The notes beneath the pieces are model-generated. The model saw nothing but the letters and a program-made list of their open reading frames with translations. It ran no database searches and had not been told where the DNA came from. A stretch of 64,000 bases of DNA from the NCBI RefSeq assembly GCF_037392515.1, contig NW_027133899.1, forward strand, positions 1 to 64,000. The letters are read 5' to 3'. The position numbers and the translations under genes are program-made. Positions 43,792 through 55,800 of this stretch are shown here, in pieces; within the stretch, counting starts at the first letter, position 1, and each line of letters opens with the position of its first letter. Source of the DNA: Haliotis asinina. Lineage: Eukaryota > Mollusca > Gastropoda > Lepetellida > Haliotidae.

Positions 43792-43982
43792 TAGAATACA
43801 CAAGACTTATAGCTTAGTCACAATCCACGATAGATCTGGTCTAGTATATGTCATAGCATACACAAGACTTATAGCTTATAGTCACAGTCCACAACAGATC
43901 TGGTCTAGTACATGTCATAGCATACACAAGACTTATAGCTTAGTCACAATCCACGATAGATCTGGTCTAGTACATGTCATAG
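43792..43982. repeat. 62-64 bp triplication derived from the copia RT end
   Basis: Three near-identical units, each with ATACACAAGACTTATAGCTT and GATCTGGTCTAGTA. Read on the minus strand they repeat TRPDLSWIVTKL, which matches the conserved end of the Ty1/copia RT (a TRPDL-W motif). The units begin near 43792, 43854 and 43918. Confidence 0.75.
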
Positions 43983-45365
43983 CAAACGGCTTGCTGCGAT
44001 GAATTGTATCATTGACTCAAACATGTACAATAAATATGTTGCCCTCCACATTTCTAGTGAATACGCATGGGTCAGCCTGGGACTGAGTGTAATCTTCATT
44101 CAAAAGATAATCATACAAAATATTGATCCAGTTGCATCCTCTCTGTTTAGGACCATAGAGCGACTTTTTTAAATGCCAAACAAACTTTCCATTTTGAAAA
44201 TCCTGTGGCTGGTCCATGTACAGCTCACAGTCAATAGGTGCATTGAGATATGCTGTTTTAACATCCATCTGATGTACAAACAAATTATACTGAACAGCTA
44301 GTTTCATGATAGCCCTAACTGATGTCATTCTGGCCATCGGTGCAAATGTTTCATTGTAATCTACACCTTCTCTCTGGCTTTCGCTCTTAGCTACATATCT
44401 GGCCTTGTATCTAACTGACCTATCTGAGTTGTCTTTGAGTGCATATATCCAGCATCCCCATAGAGCTTCTCTATACTCTGGCAATGTGGTAACTGAGAAT
44501 GTGTCATTTTCAACCAAAGATTCCATTTCATCCTTCATAGCTTTCTCCCACTTCTTAGCATCTGGGGCTGTTATAGCTTCCTCATTGGAATTAGGAATTC
44601 CTAACACAATTCTGCAACAGTAGTTTACATTCTGATTTACTGTGTCAAAATCAGCATCATCAGTTGTAATGTACTGACTTGAACCTTCTGAATAAGCATA
44701 TTTAATGGTCTGGGGGTCCGTACACTTTAATCAACTGGTTCCAAGTGATTACATATGCCATATCACTATGTGGCGTATTCATGTCACATGCTCCCGTGCA
44801 GATACGCGGGAATGTAGATCACACTACATAACAATCAGATTCATTCATCAAGTAATCATCAAAGTGTTAGTCAATTTAGTCTTTCTACGAGGAAACCTTT
44901 GCTTTTCGTCATAACTGTCGTTGATCTTGGCATCATCTTTTGCACCAGTGCCCACTGCCTTGTGGTCACGTAGATCTTGATATACATTATCGTCACCTGT
45001 GTCATCATGCATGTCATGTACACTGTTTTGATCTATATCTGAAGTCTCGTCATTGTCAACACTAAGTCTGAATTGTTTTGACTTTTGTACAGTCTCTCGT
45101 CTTTCATCCATGAACTGAACAAGTCTGTATCTCTTAACTACCTTTGTCTCGGGGAAAATACACACAATAAGCTGGACTTCCTCTGTCATACCCCACAAAA
45201 ATTCCCTTTTTGCTACAAGAATCTAGCTTCTGTTTAGGCAAATTCTCATACACATAGCACTCTGAACCAAAGATATGAATGTTGCTAACACTGTTTTTTT
45301 TTCAGTAAACATGTAGTAGGGTGTCTGATTTGTACGCTGACTATAATATCTATTCCTGATGTAGG

Positions 45366-45760
45366 TCGACGTCATCACTGTGTATGTCCACAATAGGTCG
45401 ACGTCATCACTGTGTATGTCCACAATAGGTCGACGTCATCACTGCGTATGTACACAATAGGTCGACGTCATCACTGCGTATGTCCACAATAGGTCGACGT
45501 CATCACTGCGTATGTCCACAATAGGTCGACGTCATCACTGCGTATGTACACAATAGGTTGGCGTCATCACTGCGTATGTCCACAATAGGTCGGCGTCATC
45601 ACTGCGTATGTCCACAATAGGTCAACGTCATCACTGCGTATGTCCACAATAGGTTGACGTCATCACTGCGCATGTACACAATAGGTTGGCGTCATCACTG
45701 CGTATGTCCACAATAGGTCGACGTCATCACTGCGTATGTCCACAATAGGTCGACATCATC
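45366..45760. repeat. 32-bp minisatellite within the copia fossil
   Basis: About 12 copies of a unit beginning GTCGACGTCATCACTGCGTA and ending TCCACAATAG. Variants include TTGGCG for TCGACG and TACACA for TCCACA. It lies between integrase core and RT. Confidence 0.93.
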
Positions 45761-46245
45761 ACTTCAATTCTTTTGGCAATGTTGATTCAACCAACATGCG
45801 GTCTTCTCATGTCTAATTTTGTTATGCATCAAAATTTCCTGAAACTCTCTGCATGTAAACTCTGTTCCATTGTCACTTCTAATAATTGTACATTTACCAT
45901 AGGGAGCAGAATCAGCTAGAAACTTTTTCAAAGCTTCACTGCATCATTTTTGAATTTCAGAAAATAGTCAAATTTCAGACCAGAATAGGAATCTTTAAAT
46001 GTGATGACATATCTGAAACCTTCTCTAGCTGTTGTGGTAATGTAAAGGGGTAAAATCAGTACAGACTAACTCAAATGGTCTTTTAGCTTTGCCACTGCAG
46101 ACACTATTCTTTGTCCTAGTTTGCTTTGCCTCTACACGTTTCACATTTGAAGCTGTTTTTGCCACTTATTTTCATCCCTGAAACAACTTTTTCTAGTTTC
46201 TTAACATCAGATTGATTACAGTGACCAAGAACCCTATGCCATGTG

Positions 46246-46249
46246 TACA
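46246..46249. repeat. Target duplication of solo LTR (left)
   Basis: TACA, repeated at 47134-47137. Removing the LTR and one TACA restores a continuous copia sequence. A 6-bp TACATG parse is also possible. Confidence 0.7.
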
Positions 46250-47133
46250 TGTAGCAGTATGTCATTTATGCTGTATTTCACAACATAATTCATAAAATTC
46301 ATTCATCACATATTTCATAGACATCATTATCTGTTCAATGTTCATTTGTTCCATGTTGTCTGTGTCTTGCCGTTGAATGCCACCACTGTACATCTTCACC
46401 TTTTTCTTCTGTTTCTGGAGCCTTGTCAACAAGGATTTCCCTTCACTTCCTTTCTATTTTTAGACAGGTAACCCATTCTTTGGGAGTTTCCCTTTCTGTT
46501 AATAGGACACATCAAAGACTTCCTTTGATGTGCTACCTATGTTCTTATTGGCTATTGTGCCCTCTGTCCTGACTTCCTTTGGCCACCTGTTTCCCACCTC
46601 ACTTCACTTGCTGTTGCTGAAGTGGAAGCATCATTTCATTTTCCAGGTATGGCCAATTTTCTAATCTATTTCCATCTGCCTCTTTACTTCATAATTCTCA
46701 ATAAAAAGGTGCAACATGTCTTTTAAACAATAGTGAAATATAATTAAAAGTAATATTTAATCCATAATTCTACAAGTTTAGGAATATACATTTTAATTAA
46801 TGTAAACTGTAAACATGGCTTGGACCATGTGCTTTTGAATATTTGAACAACTTCATGCAGGTACTTTAAAAGGATATTGAATAATTTACTGTGATATATA
46901 CACTACTTGACAGTACTGTGATAATTTGAACTATTTAATATTTAAATTATTTACTTGGTTCTGAAGTTTATGACTTCACTTGCTGTTGCTGAGGTGGAAG
47001 CATCATTTCGTTTTCCAGAACTTGGCACAGCAACAGCTTCATTCTCCATTTAATAAATCTTCATCTTCACCACCATTGCCTTGTGTCGTCTCGAGCAGCA
47101 GCCCAGAGCCGAACCATCAAACACACGGCTACA
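46250..47133 (+). mobile_element. Solo LTR of the Ty3/gypsy family inserted in the copia fossil
   Basis: 884 bp with the same TGTAGC...GCTACA ends as the LTR at 41948-42828 and collinear with it over its whole length, including the internal 46-bp direct repeat (46601-46646 and 46973-47018). It has TACA on both sides. No internal gypsy sequence adjoins it. The copia element was therefore already in place when this LTR arrived. Confidence 0.85.
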
Positions 47134-48381
47134 TACATGTCACAAGCTTTTACATTGTTAACATTGTCTGTACAATCACAACTGAAGAAATACAATCTCC
47201 CTTTCTTCACAATGTTGAATGTTGTACCATCCGGTGCAGTCATGTGAACTGTCTGGTTCGAACACTACTGTTGCACCCCTTTCTGTAGCAGCTCTCACTG
47301 AGAAAATGCATTGTGGAAATGATGGAATGTACAAAGCCTTTTTGAGTGTAGCCTTAACATGTCGGCCATGAGAATCACATAATGTCACAACAGCATCACC
47401 TCTTGCCTGTGCCAATCCACTTGAACGTTTTCCATCCGCAAGTTCAACACAATGCTCATCCGGTCTGAATGCTTCATCACAATATGTGAACAAAGATTTA
47501 TCACTAATAATATGAGCTGTGGCTCCAAAGTCAAAGTGCTGTTTTTCACATTGTAATTGTAAGCTGGATCAGCATCCACTCTGAATGCAAATGAATGACC
47601 AAAGTCATCACATACTGTCTTAACTCCACCCTTTGACTTCTTTCGACATGTTAATTCTGTATGTCCACTCTTCCTGCAATATAGGCAAAATTTTGGATTC
47701 ATTTGGCGGTTCTGACGCTGCCCTACTTTCTTCAAATTTAAAGGACATTGCCTTTGCATGTGTCCACACTTCTGACATAGAAAACACATTCCCTTGAATG
47801 TTTCCTCAGGAGCATTCATGATGCCATCTGACTCCCATGTGTGAAATTTTTCTGTGTCCTCAAAGCTTCTCAATTTCACATTTTAGAGTCTTTAAATGTA
47901 ATGTCTGCATCAGTCTGAGTAGTAACAACTGAAAACGACCTGAAACTGTCTGGCAAACCTTTCAAGACCATAGCTACCATTAACCCATCACTAATAATCT
48001 CACCTGCATTTCTCAGAGTCGGTGACAGTTTCATCATCCAGTTTCGATAACGATGTCAATTCTGTATACAACGAAATTAATCTTGGTTTTCCTATTCCTG
48101 CATAATGTTCTTTAAGTATCTGAAGCGCTTTTCTGCCATCATCCGCAGCCTCCCTCATAACAAGCGCCAGACTTTTGTTATCTAAATACTGAATCAGCTC
48201 TGCAAATGCTTCTTCATTTTTACCCGCGAAACCTTGCGGTAGTGGGTCAGTCTCATTAGGTAACAGAATAATCTCTTTCAGCTTCTTCAATTTCATGTAA
48301 CAGAGAAATTTCACCTCCCACTGCTCATATCTGGACCTGTCATACCTGGAAGACATTTTCCCATTCACTAGTTTCTTGTGT

Positions 48382-48395
48382 CTGGGCCCATAACC
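48382..48395 (-). promoter_or_regulatory. Copia primer-binding site
   Basis: GGTTATGGGCCCAG on the minus strand, immediately inside the LTR end. From memory it is the same as the Drosophila copia site that pairs with an internal part of initiator tRNA-Met. Confidence 0.75.
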
Positions 48396-48601
48396 TGTTA
48401 GAAGTATTGAGAGACAACAACAACACGTCTCATGTTCTTGAGATGGCAGAATACACAGCGCATCTTTTTATTAACATTCGGTTACAGACATCCGTATCTG
48501 GTTAATACATTCAACGAAACGAAATATTTTATGGTCAATCCCAAACATTAACAAAGATGACGCCATAACGCTTGATCAAGGCACGTCCACACTTCACAAC
48601 A
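48396..48601 (-). repeat. 5' LTR of the copia fossil
   Basis: About 206 bp with TGTTG...TAACA ends on the minus strand, abutting the primer-binding site. It contains AATAAA. The outer boundary is inferred from the TG terminus because no partner LTR is available. Confidence 0.6.
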
Positions 48602-48639
48602 AATGTCCTCAAATTGTCCATTCCAACTTGCGAGAAAGG

Positions 48640-50190
48640 TTAGCAAGTGACATTCCGCCAATCTTCAGGTAAGTTGGACTTGATACCTTTCACATATGAC
48701 GCACCTGGAGATAAGGCTTCTATTGCAGCATTACCTCCAGTGATCCAATACCTTTGTTTTAGTTTGGCCATGGCGTGTCTTCCGAGATGATTGAGAGACT
48801 TGTGTCTCATCTAGGATAAGTCTGGCAAGCAGTGAGGTTCTTGGAACAACGATTTGATGTTTGGCATCAAAGTTCATGTGGGCATTGGTCAGCCGATCAC
48901 CCACTCTGATAACCCCATCTTTAAGGAAGAGGTTGAGACGATATAGAATCAGAACTTGCTTGGCTTCCTCGAACTTGAGTTTTTAAGGTCCGCGCCTCTT
49001 TCTGGTGTCCATTCCATGTGACAACTTTGAGACTACCTTTACACTTTTGGTGCAGGAATTTCATGAACGTCAACTTCTTTCTTGAGTTTCATCCGACTTG
49101 AATAGTGTTTCAGTAACACGTCAATAGCATGGGTAGATTTGACTATTGCTTTGTGTCGATCTTAGCTGTGTTTACAGGTTTCTTCACTTTGGGGTTGGCA
49201 TCTGGGATAGCGTCTGAACTGTGAAGGTCCAGGTTAGAATATGCCTTCAGCAACCCATGCTTGCCATAAAAGGTGGCTATGCTTGGCATAAGGGGCAACT
49301 AATGGGATGGGATGGTCAGGCTTGCTGACTTGGTTGACACATGTCATTGGTTCCCAATTGCACAGATCGATGCTCATGCTGTTGATCACTGGATTTGATT
49401 ATTTAAAGACCGCTGCCATATAGCTGCAATATTGCAGAGTGCGGCGTAAAGCTAAACTCACTCACTTAGCGGACCGATTGTCTATTGTCTCATCCCAGCA
49501 GTACTTTGTATGAGGATTCTGAAGAAGCATTTTGGCTTGAAGCACAAATTGGCATGTTACTTTCAACTATGTTGAAGTTGAGAAAATCTTCATCTATAGG
49601 CCAAAATAAACCTAGAGCATGTTTGCTAGGGTGTTTGTTACAGTCTAAGTCCAGTTGTGTACACACTTTGCTCCTTCTTCAACTGGTATAGACTTTAATA
49701 TGTCAAGGCCGTTACTGACCCATTTCGCCAGTTTAAAGTTACCTTGGCTGCAGGGGCTGGTTACATCTTTCACAACTTTGATAGCCTTTTTTCTCTGTAG
49801 GCTTGGATGCAAGACAGTCAGTCATCTACATAGAAGCTTGACTTCAACATGTTGATTATCTCAGGGTCATAGTGACCTACATTGTCTCTTGCTGTCTGCA
49901 CTCAATGAACCATGCATTTGGTATGTTTGTCTGGGCATGTGCTCTACTTTCCGTACAATGATTTCATGAAAAGCAGTTGGAATATGAAAACAGGCTTAGA
50001 CTCATCTACCAGTCTGTTCATCCTTTGCAACCCCAAGCCCGCGATTGTACATCTGCAAAAATGCAAGGTGAGTTGTCGGAGGATCTGTTTAGAAAACAGT
50101 ACAGTTGGGACAAAACTGGACTGTATGCTGTCAGCTATGGAAAGAGTCTGGACTTGCACTTCTAACAGTGACGTTGTGCTGTAGGGGTTT
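48640..50190 (-). mobile_element. BEL/Pao LTR retrotransposon fossil fragment
   Basis: Minus-strand coding pieces in several frames. An RT part near 49520-49850 has YVDD and GNFKLAKWVSNGLDILKSIP. A part near 48780-48990 has YRLNLFLKDGVIRVGDRL, FDAKHQIVVPR and KLKQRYWITGGNAA, the pre-integrase and zinc-binding region of BEL/Pao polyproteins. It is broken in many places and has no LTRs that I can see. A SINE sits inside it. Confidence 0.7.
49219..49466 (+). mobile_element. SINE with (CTCA)n tail, copy B
   Basis: The most complete copy of the family in the window. It begins GTGAAGGTCC, shares the TTGGTTGACACATGTCAT block, carries the GCAATATTGCAGAGTGCGGC block and ends ACTCACTCACT. It lies within the BEL/Pao fossil and so is younger than it. 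Confidence 0.85.
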
Positions 50191-50540
50191 GATTTCTATA
50201 TGCACCATTCTAGCTTTCTCATGTTTGGTACGTACTGGCCCTAGTAAAGATGACATTCATTTTTAGATTTGACTTTGCATATGGTATACAACATGTGGAC
50301 CATGGGAACTTATTTCTGTAAGCGGGTACTGCTGGCCAAGCTGGAAAGTGATATTCGGCTGAATATTGTCAAATGCATGCTCAATGTGTGAGAAAGGGTC
50401 ATGTCAATTACACGTGTCAAGTGTGCGGCGTAGGGGTCAAAGGCCATTATTGTTTATGCAAAGCTGACTGCTGGGAATAAAAATCTAATTTTTCCTGCAC
50501 GTTAGAAACACTCTATTAGACATTTGGCTTTGCATACATC

Positions 50541-51835
50541 ATGGCTGCCATCAGAGAACTGAAAGCTCTTGTGGAAAGTCGTGAACTGACTGGTTATTCT
50601 CAAATGAGGAAAACCGAATTGTTGACCTTGCTGAATATGAACTATGACAAGCCCCCAACTGTTGAAGAGCTCAAATTTCAAGCTGCAGAACGGGGCTTGA
50701 GGGGTTGTACTTGCACAGGAAAGCCGAACTTCTCATCTTGCTGGAAGACACTGAGTCGGTCGAAATGCAATTTGTACTCACAAATCTGAGAGGCCAGCAG
50801 ATGACCATTCAGTCTAACATCAGTGTCAATGATGTTAACCCCCTCATTGCCAGCAAGACTGATGTGGGACGATTTATAAAGCATCAAATACCAGCTCACC
50901 ATCAAAATGTTGCTGAAAAAAAGACTCAGTCGGATGGTAGCATTAAGTACATCAAAAGTTATTTCAGAAGCAAGCAGGGAGTCATCACCCAATCTCTTTG
51001 GCCATCGATACCTCATTCAAAACATACAAGCATTGTTGGAAAACTCTACCCACATGGGCTCTAGATGGGTGGTGAACACCATCAACACCGCTTATCTTGA
51101 TAGAATTACCAACTGCTCACAGTGTATATTGGCTCCCTGTACCCAAGTATTTCAGAGATAAAAGCGCCATCATTAATCCTGAAACCAATGGGAATGGCAT
51201 TAATAATTATTACATGGTGGTGGTGGTCACAGCTGCCGGGGATGAACTGAAAGGGAATCCATGCAGGTGTTCCAGCTACTCCTCGATTGAAGCCTCTGGG
51301 TTTGACTTAACAGGCGTAGAATGCCTCACACTCATCTCCCACTGGACAAGATTTGAAAAGTAAAACCGTGTAGCCATCAATGTGTTTGGTCAGGCAATAA
51401 AACCATCATGCACCGGATCAGCTCAGTGTCTTGACATGAACACAATTTCTGCTCGAAAAAGGTGACTAGTATCACTACTAGCAATCAAGGAAAATGAGCA
51501 TCAACATTTCTGCGAACAGTTCCTGCATGGTTTCATGCAAGCCAACCCGCTGGAATCGCACCTGGAGGATTGCTGTGGCATGGGGACATGGCGATCAGAA
51601 TCAACATGCCCAACGACAAGAAGAACATCTTAAAATTCATTCACCACCACCATTCATTCACTGGTCAGATCCAATGAGGAAGAAAAACTGAGGAGACTCA
51701 TAGCCATCCCAGCGTTCAACTAGAGGGTGATATTTGACGTAAACTTGGCAGCACTCCACATGAATAAAAGTCCCGTCACACTCAATGAACCTGTTAACGT
51801 GGGGATGAGCATCCTAGATCTGTCAAAATACTGTC
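50541..51835 (+). mobile_element. Fossil of a Polinton-type element (protein-primed DNA polymerase B region)
   Basis: Short coding pieces on the plus strand in different frames. The first frame (50541-50789) has two SAP/Rho-N-like helices (LKALVESRELTGYSQMRKTEL and, further on, ELKFQAAERGLRG). Later pieces show PKYFRDKSAIINP, IEASGFDLTGVE, RVAINVFG, HFCEQFLHGF and, near 51735-51820, NLAALHMNKSPVTLNEPV with GMSILDLSK. I recognise these as landmarks of the large animal Polinton/adintovirus-like polymerase proteins. No capsid gene, integrase or terminal repeat is present. It is broken in many places and clearly incomplete. Confidence 0.6.
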
Positions 51836-52585
51836 TGACTACTGCACTAGAACCGCCATTATGTTACTACTGCACCAGAACCCCCATTATGTTACTACTG
51901 CACTAGAACCCCCATTATGTTACTACTGCACTAGAACCCCCATTATGTTACTACTGCACCAGAACCGCCATTATGTTACTACTGCACCAGAACCCCCATT
52001 ATGTTACTACTGCACTAGAACCCCCATTATGTTACTACTGCACTAGAACCGCCATTATGTTACTACTGCACTAGAACCCCCATTATGTTACTACTGCACT
52101 AGAACCCCCATTATGTTACTACTGCACTAGAACCGCCATTATGTAACTACTGCACTAGAACCCCCATTATGTTACTACTGCACTAGAACCCCCATTATGT
52201 TACTACTGCACCAGAACCGCCATTATGTTACTACTGCACCAGAACCCCCATTATGTTACTACTGCACTAGAACCCCCATTATGTTACTACTGCACTAGAA
52301 CCCCCATTATGTTACTACTGCACTAGAACCCCCATTATGTTACTACTGCACTAGAACCCCCATTATGTTACTACTGCACTAGAACCCCCATTATGTAACT
52401 ACTGCACACTGAGTAGAACCCCCATTATGTTACTACTGCACTAGAACCCCCATTATGTAACTACTGCACTAGAACCCCCATTATGTTACTACTGCACTAG
52501 AACCCCCATTATGTTACTCCTGCACACTGAGTAGAACCCCTGTTATGTCACTACTGCAGTAGAACCCCCATTATGTAACTACTGT
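51836..52585. repeat. 28-bp minisatellite
   Basis: About 26 copies of a unit beginning CTACTGCACTAGAACCCCCA and ending TTATGTTA. Variants are CCGCC for CCCCC, ACCAG for ACTAG, TAACTAC for TTACTAC, and two longer units with CACACTGAGTAG. Confidence 0.95.
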
Positions 52586-52812
52586 ATATTCTGTGAACAC
52601 CATTTCTTCTTCAAAGATTTAGTCTCTGTGATGAATGAGTTGTGTATCCATTACATATGAGCAGATAACAAATATCCACGAAACAATAGTGAGACTGCCA
52701 ATTGTGTATGTTTCGCCAGAAACATCTTGCACTGACAGAATAAAGAATGCGGGCTCAACTAGTGATGACAGTGCCATCTTTACTGTACGGTAATGATTTA
52801 ATTGAAGGACTA
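52586..52812. other. Unique bridge between two minisatellites
   Basis: 227 bp without clear features. The plus-strand frame just before the next array reads NAGSTSDDSAIFTV, which faintly resembles the EDDSIDHLTV encoded by the array. Confidence 0.35.
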
Positions 52813-55800
52813 GTAGTAAGGTGGGCAACCTTGAAGATGATAGTATCGACCACGTTACTGTGTGGTGAGGTGGGTGACATTGAAGATGACAGTATCGACC
52901 ACCTTACTGGTAGTGAGGTGGGTGACATTGAAGATGACTGTATAGACCACCTTACTGTGTAGTGAGGTGGGTGACATTGAAGATGACTGTATAGACCACC
53001 GTACTGGTAGTGAGGTGGGTGACATTGAAGATGACTGTATAGACCACCTTACTGGTAGTGAGGTGGGTGACATTGAAGATGACTGTATAGACCACCTTAC
53101 TGGTAGTGAGGTGGGTGACATTGAAGATGACTGTATAGACCACCTTACTGTGTAGTGAGGTGGGTGACATTGAAGATGACTGTATAGACCACCTTACTGG
53201 TAGTGAGGTGGGTGACATTGAAGATGAATGTATAGACCACCTTACTGTGTAGTGAGGTGGGTGACATTGAAGATGAGTGTATAGACCACCTTACTGGTAG
53301 TGAGGTGGGTGACATTGAAGATGACTGTATAGACCACCTTACTGTGTAGTGAGGTGGGTGACATTGAAGATGAATGTATAGATCACCTTACTGGTAGTGA
53401 GGTGGGTGACATTGAAGATGACAGTATTGACCACCTTACTGTGTGGTGAGGTGGGTGACATTGAAGATGACAGTATCGACCACCTTACTGTGTGGTGAGG
53501 TGGGTGACATTGAAGATGACAGTATCGACCACCTTACTGTGTGGTGAGGTGGGTGACATTGAAGATGACAGTATCGACCACCTTACTGTGTGGTGAGGTG
53601 GGTGACATTGAAGATGACTGTATCGACCACCTTACTGTGTGGTGAGGTGGGTGACATTGAAGATGACTGTATAGACCACCTTACTGGTAGTGAGGTTGGT
53701 GACATTGAAGATGACTGTATAGACCACCGTACTGGTAGTGAGGTGGGTGACATTGAAGATGAATGTATAGACCACCTTACTGGTAGTGAGGTGGGTGACA
53801 TTGAAGATGACTGTATAGACCACCTTACTGGTAGTGAGGTAGGCAACCTTGAAGAAGATAGTATCGACCACCTTACTGTGTGGTGAGGTGGGTGAAATTG
53901 AAGATGACAGTATCGACGACCTTACTGGTGGTGAGGTGGGTGACATTGAAGATGACAGTATTGACCACCTTACTGTGTGGTGAGGTGGGTGACATTGAAG
54001 ATGACAGTATCGACCACCTTACTGTGTGGTGAGGTGGGTGACATTGAAGATGACAGTATTGACCACCTTACTGTGTGGTGAGGTGGGTGACATTGAAGAT
54101 GACAGTATCGACCACCTCACTGTGTGGTGAGGTGGGTGACATTGAAGATGACAGTATCGACCACCTTACTGTGTGGTGAGGTGGGTGACATTGAAGATGA
54201 CTGTATCGACCACCGTACTGGTAGTGAGGTGGGTGACATTGAAGATGACTGTATAGACCACCGTACTGGTAGTGAGGTGGGTGACATTGAAGATGAATGT
54301 ATAGACCACCGTACTGGTAGTGAGGTGGGTGACATTGAAGATGAATGTATAGACCACCGTACTGGTAGTGAGGTGGGTGACATTGAAGATGAATGTATCG
54401 ACCACCGTACTGGTGGTGAGGTGGGTGACATTGAAGATGACAGTATTGACCACCTTACTGTGTGGTGAGGTGGGTGACATTGAAGATGACTGTATAGACC
54501 ACCGTACTGGTTGTGAGGTGGGTGACATTGAAGATGAATGTATAGACCACCTTGCTGGTAGTGAGGTGGGTGACATTGAAGATGAATGTATCGACCACCT
54601 TACTGTGTGGTGAGGTGGGTGACATTGAAGATGACAGTATTGACCACCTTACTGTGTGGTGAGGTGGGTGACATTGAAGATGACAGTATCGACCACCTTA
54701 CTGTGTGGTGAGGTGGGTGACATTGAAGATGACTGTATTGACCACCTTTCTGTGTGGTGAGGTGGGTGACATTGAAGATGACTGTATCGACCACCTTACT
54801 GTGTGGTGAGGTGGGTGACATTGAAGATGACTGTATTGACCACCTTACTGTGTGGTGAGGTGGGTGACATTGAAGATGACAGTATCGACCACGTTACTGT
54901 GTGGTGAGGTGGGTGACATTGAAGATGACAGTATCGACCACCTTACTGTGTGGTGAGGTGGGTGACATTGAAGATGACAGTATCGACCACCTTACTGTGT
55001 GGTGAGGTGGGTGACATTGAAGATGACTGTATAGACCACCATACTGGTAGTGAGGTGGGTGACATTGAAGATGAATGTATAGACCACCTTACTGGTAGTG
55101 AGGTGGGTGACATTGAAGATGAATGTATAGACCACCTTACTGGTAGTGAGGTGGGTGACATTGAAGATGACTGTATAGACCACCTTACTGGTAGTGAGGT
55201 GGGTGACATTGAAGATGAATGTATAGACCACCTTACTGTGTAGTGAGGTGGGTGACATTGAAGATGAGTGTATAGACCACCTTACTGGTAGTGAGGTGGG
55301 TGACATTGAAGATGACTGTATAGACCACCTTACTGTGTAGTGAGGTGGGTGACATTGAAGATGAATGTATAGATCACCTTACTGGTAGTGAGGTGGGTGA
55401 CATTGAAGATGACAGTATTGACCACCTTACTGTGTGGTGAGGTGGGTGACATTGAAGATGACAGTATCGACCACCTTACTGTGTGGTGAGGTGGGTGACA
55501 TTGAAGATGACAGTATCGACCACCTTACTGTGTGGTGAGGTGGGTGACATTGAAGATGACAGTATCGACCACCTCACTGTGTGGTGAGGTGGGTGACATT
55601 GAAGATGACTGTATCGACCACCTTACTGTGTGGTGAGGTGGGTGACATTGATGATGACTGTATAGACCACCTTACTGGTAGTGAGGTTGGTGACATTGAA
55701 GATGACTGTATAGACCACCGTACTGGTAGTGAGGTGGGTGACATTGAAGATGAATGTATAGACCACCTTACTGGTAGTGAGGTGGGTGACATTGAAGATG

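Larger units (their letters stand above)
43792..48601 (-). mobile_element. Ty1/copia LTR retrotransposon fossil
   Basis: In element order (right to left): a short LTR (48396-48601), a primer-binding site, gag (48000-48368, MSSRYDRSRYEQWEVKFLCY), CCHC knuckles near 47650-47790 (CRKSGHTELTC), protease-like sequence (47176-47493), gag-pre-integrase (WHRVLGHCNQ), integrase core (IIRSDNGTEFTCREFQEIL near 45830-45900), an acidic linker (44848-45198) and RT (44017-44607: DVKTAYLNAPID, KKSLYGPKQ). A solo LTR of another element and a minisatellite lie inside it. It is broken in many places and is an old copy. The far LTR is not found. Confidence 0.88.

Noticed and set aside
51836-52585. CRISPR-like array
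   Set aside because: Units are head-to-tail with no unique spacers, and the DNA is animal; it is a minisatellite.
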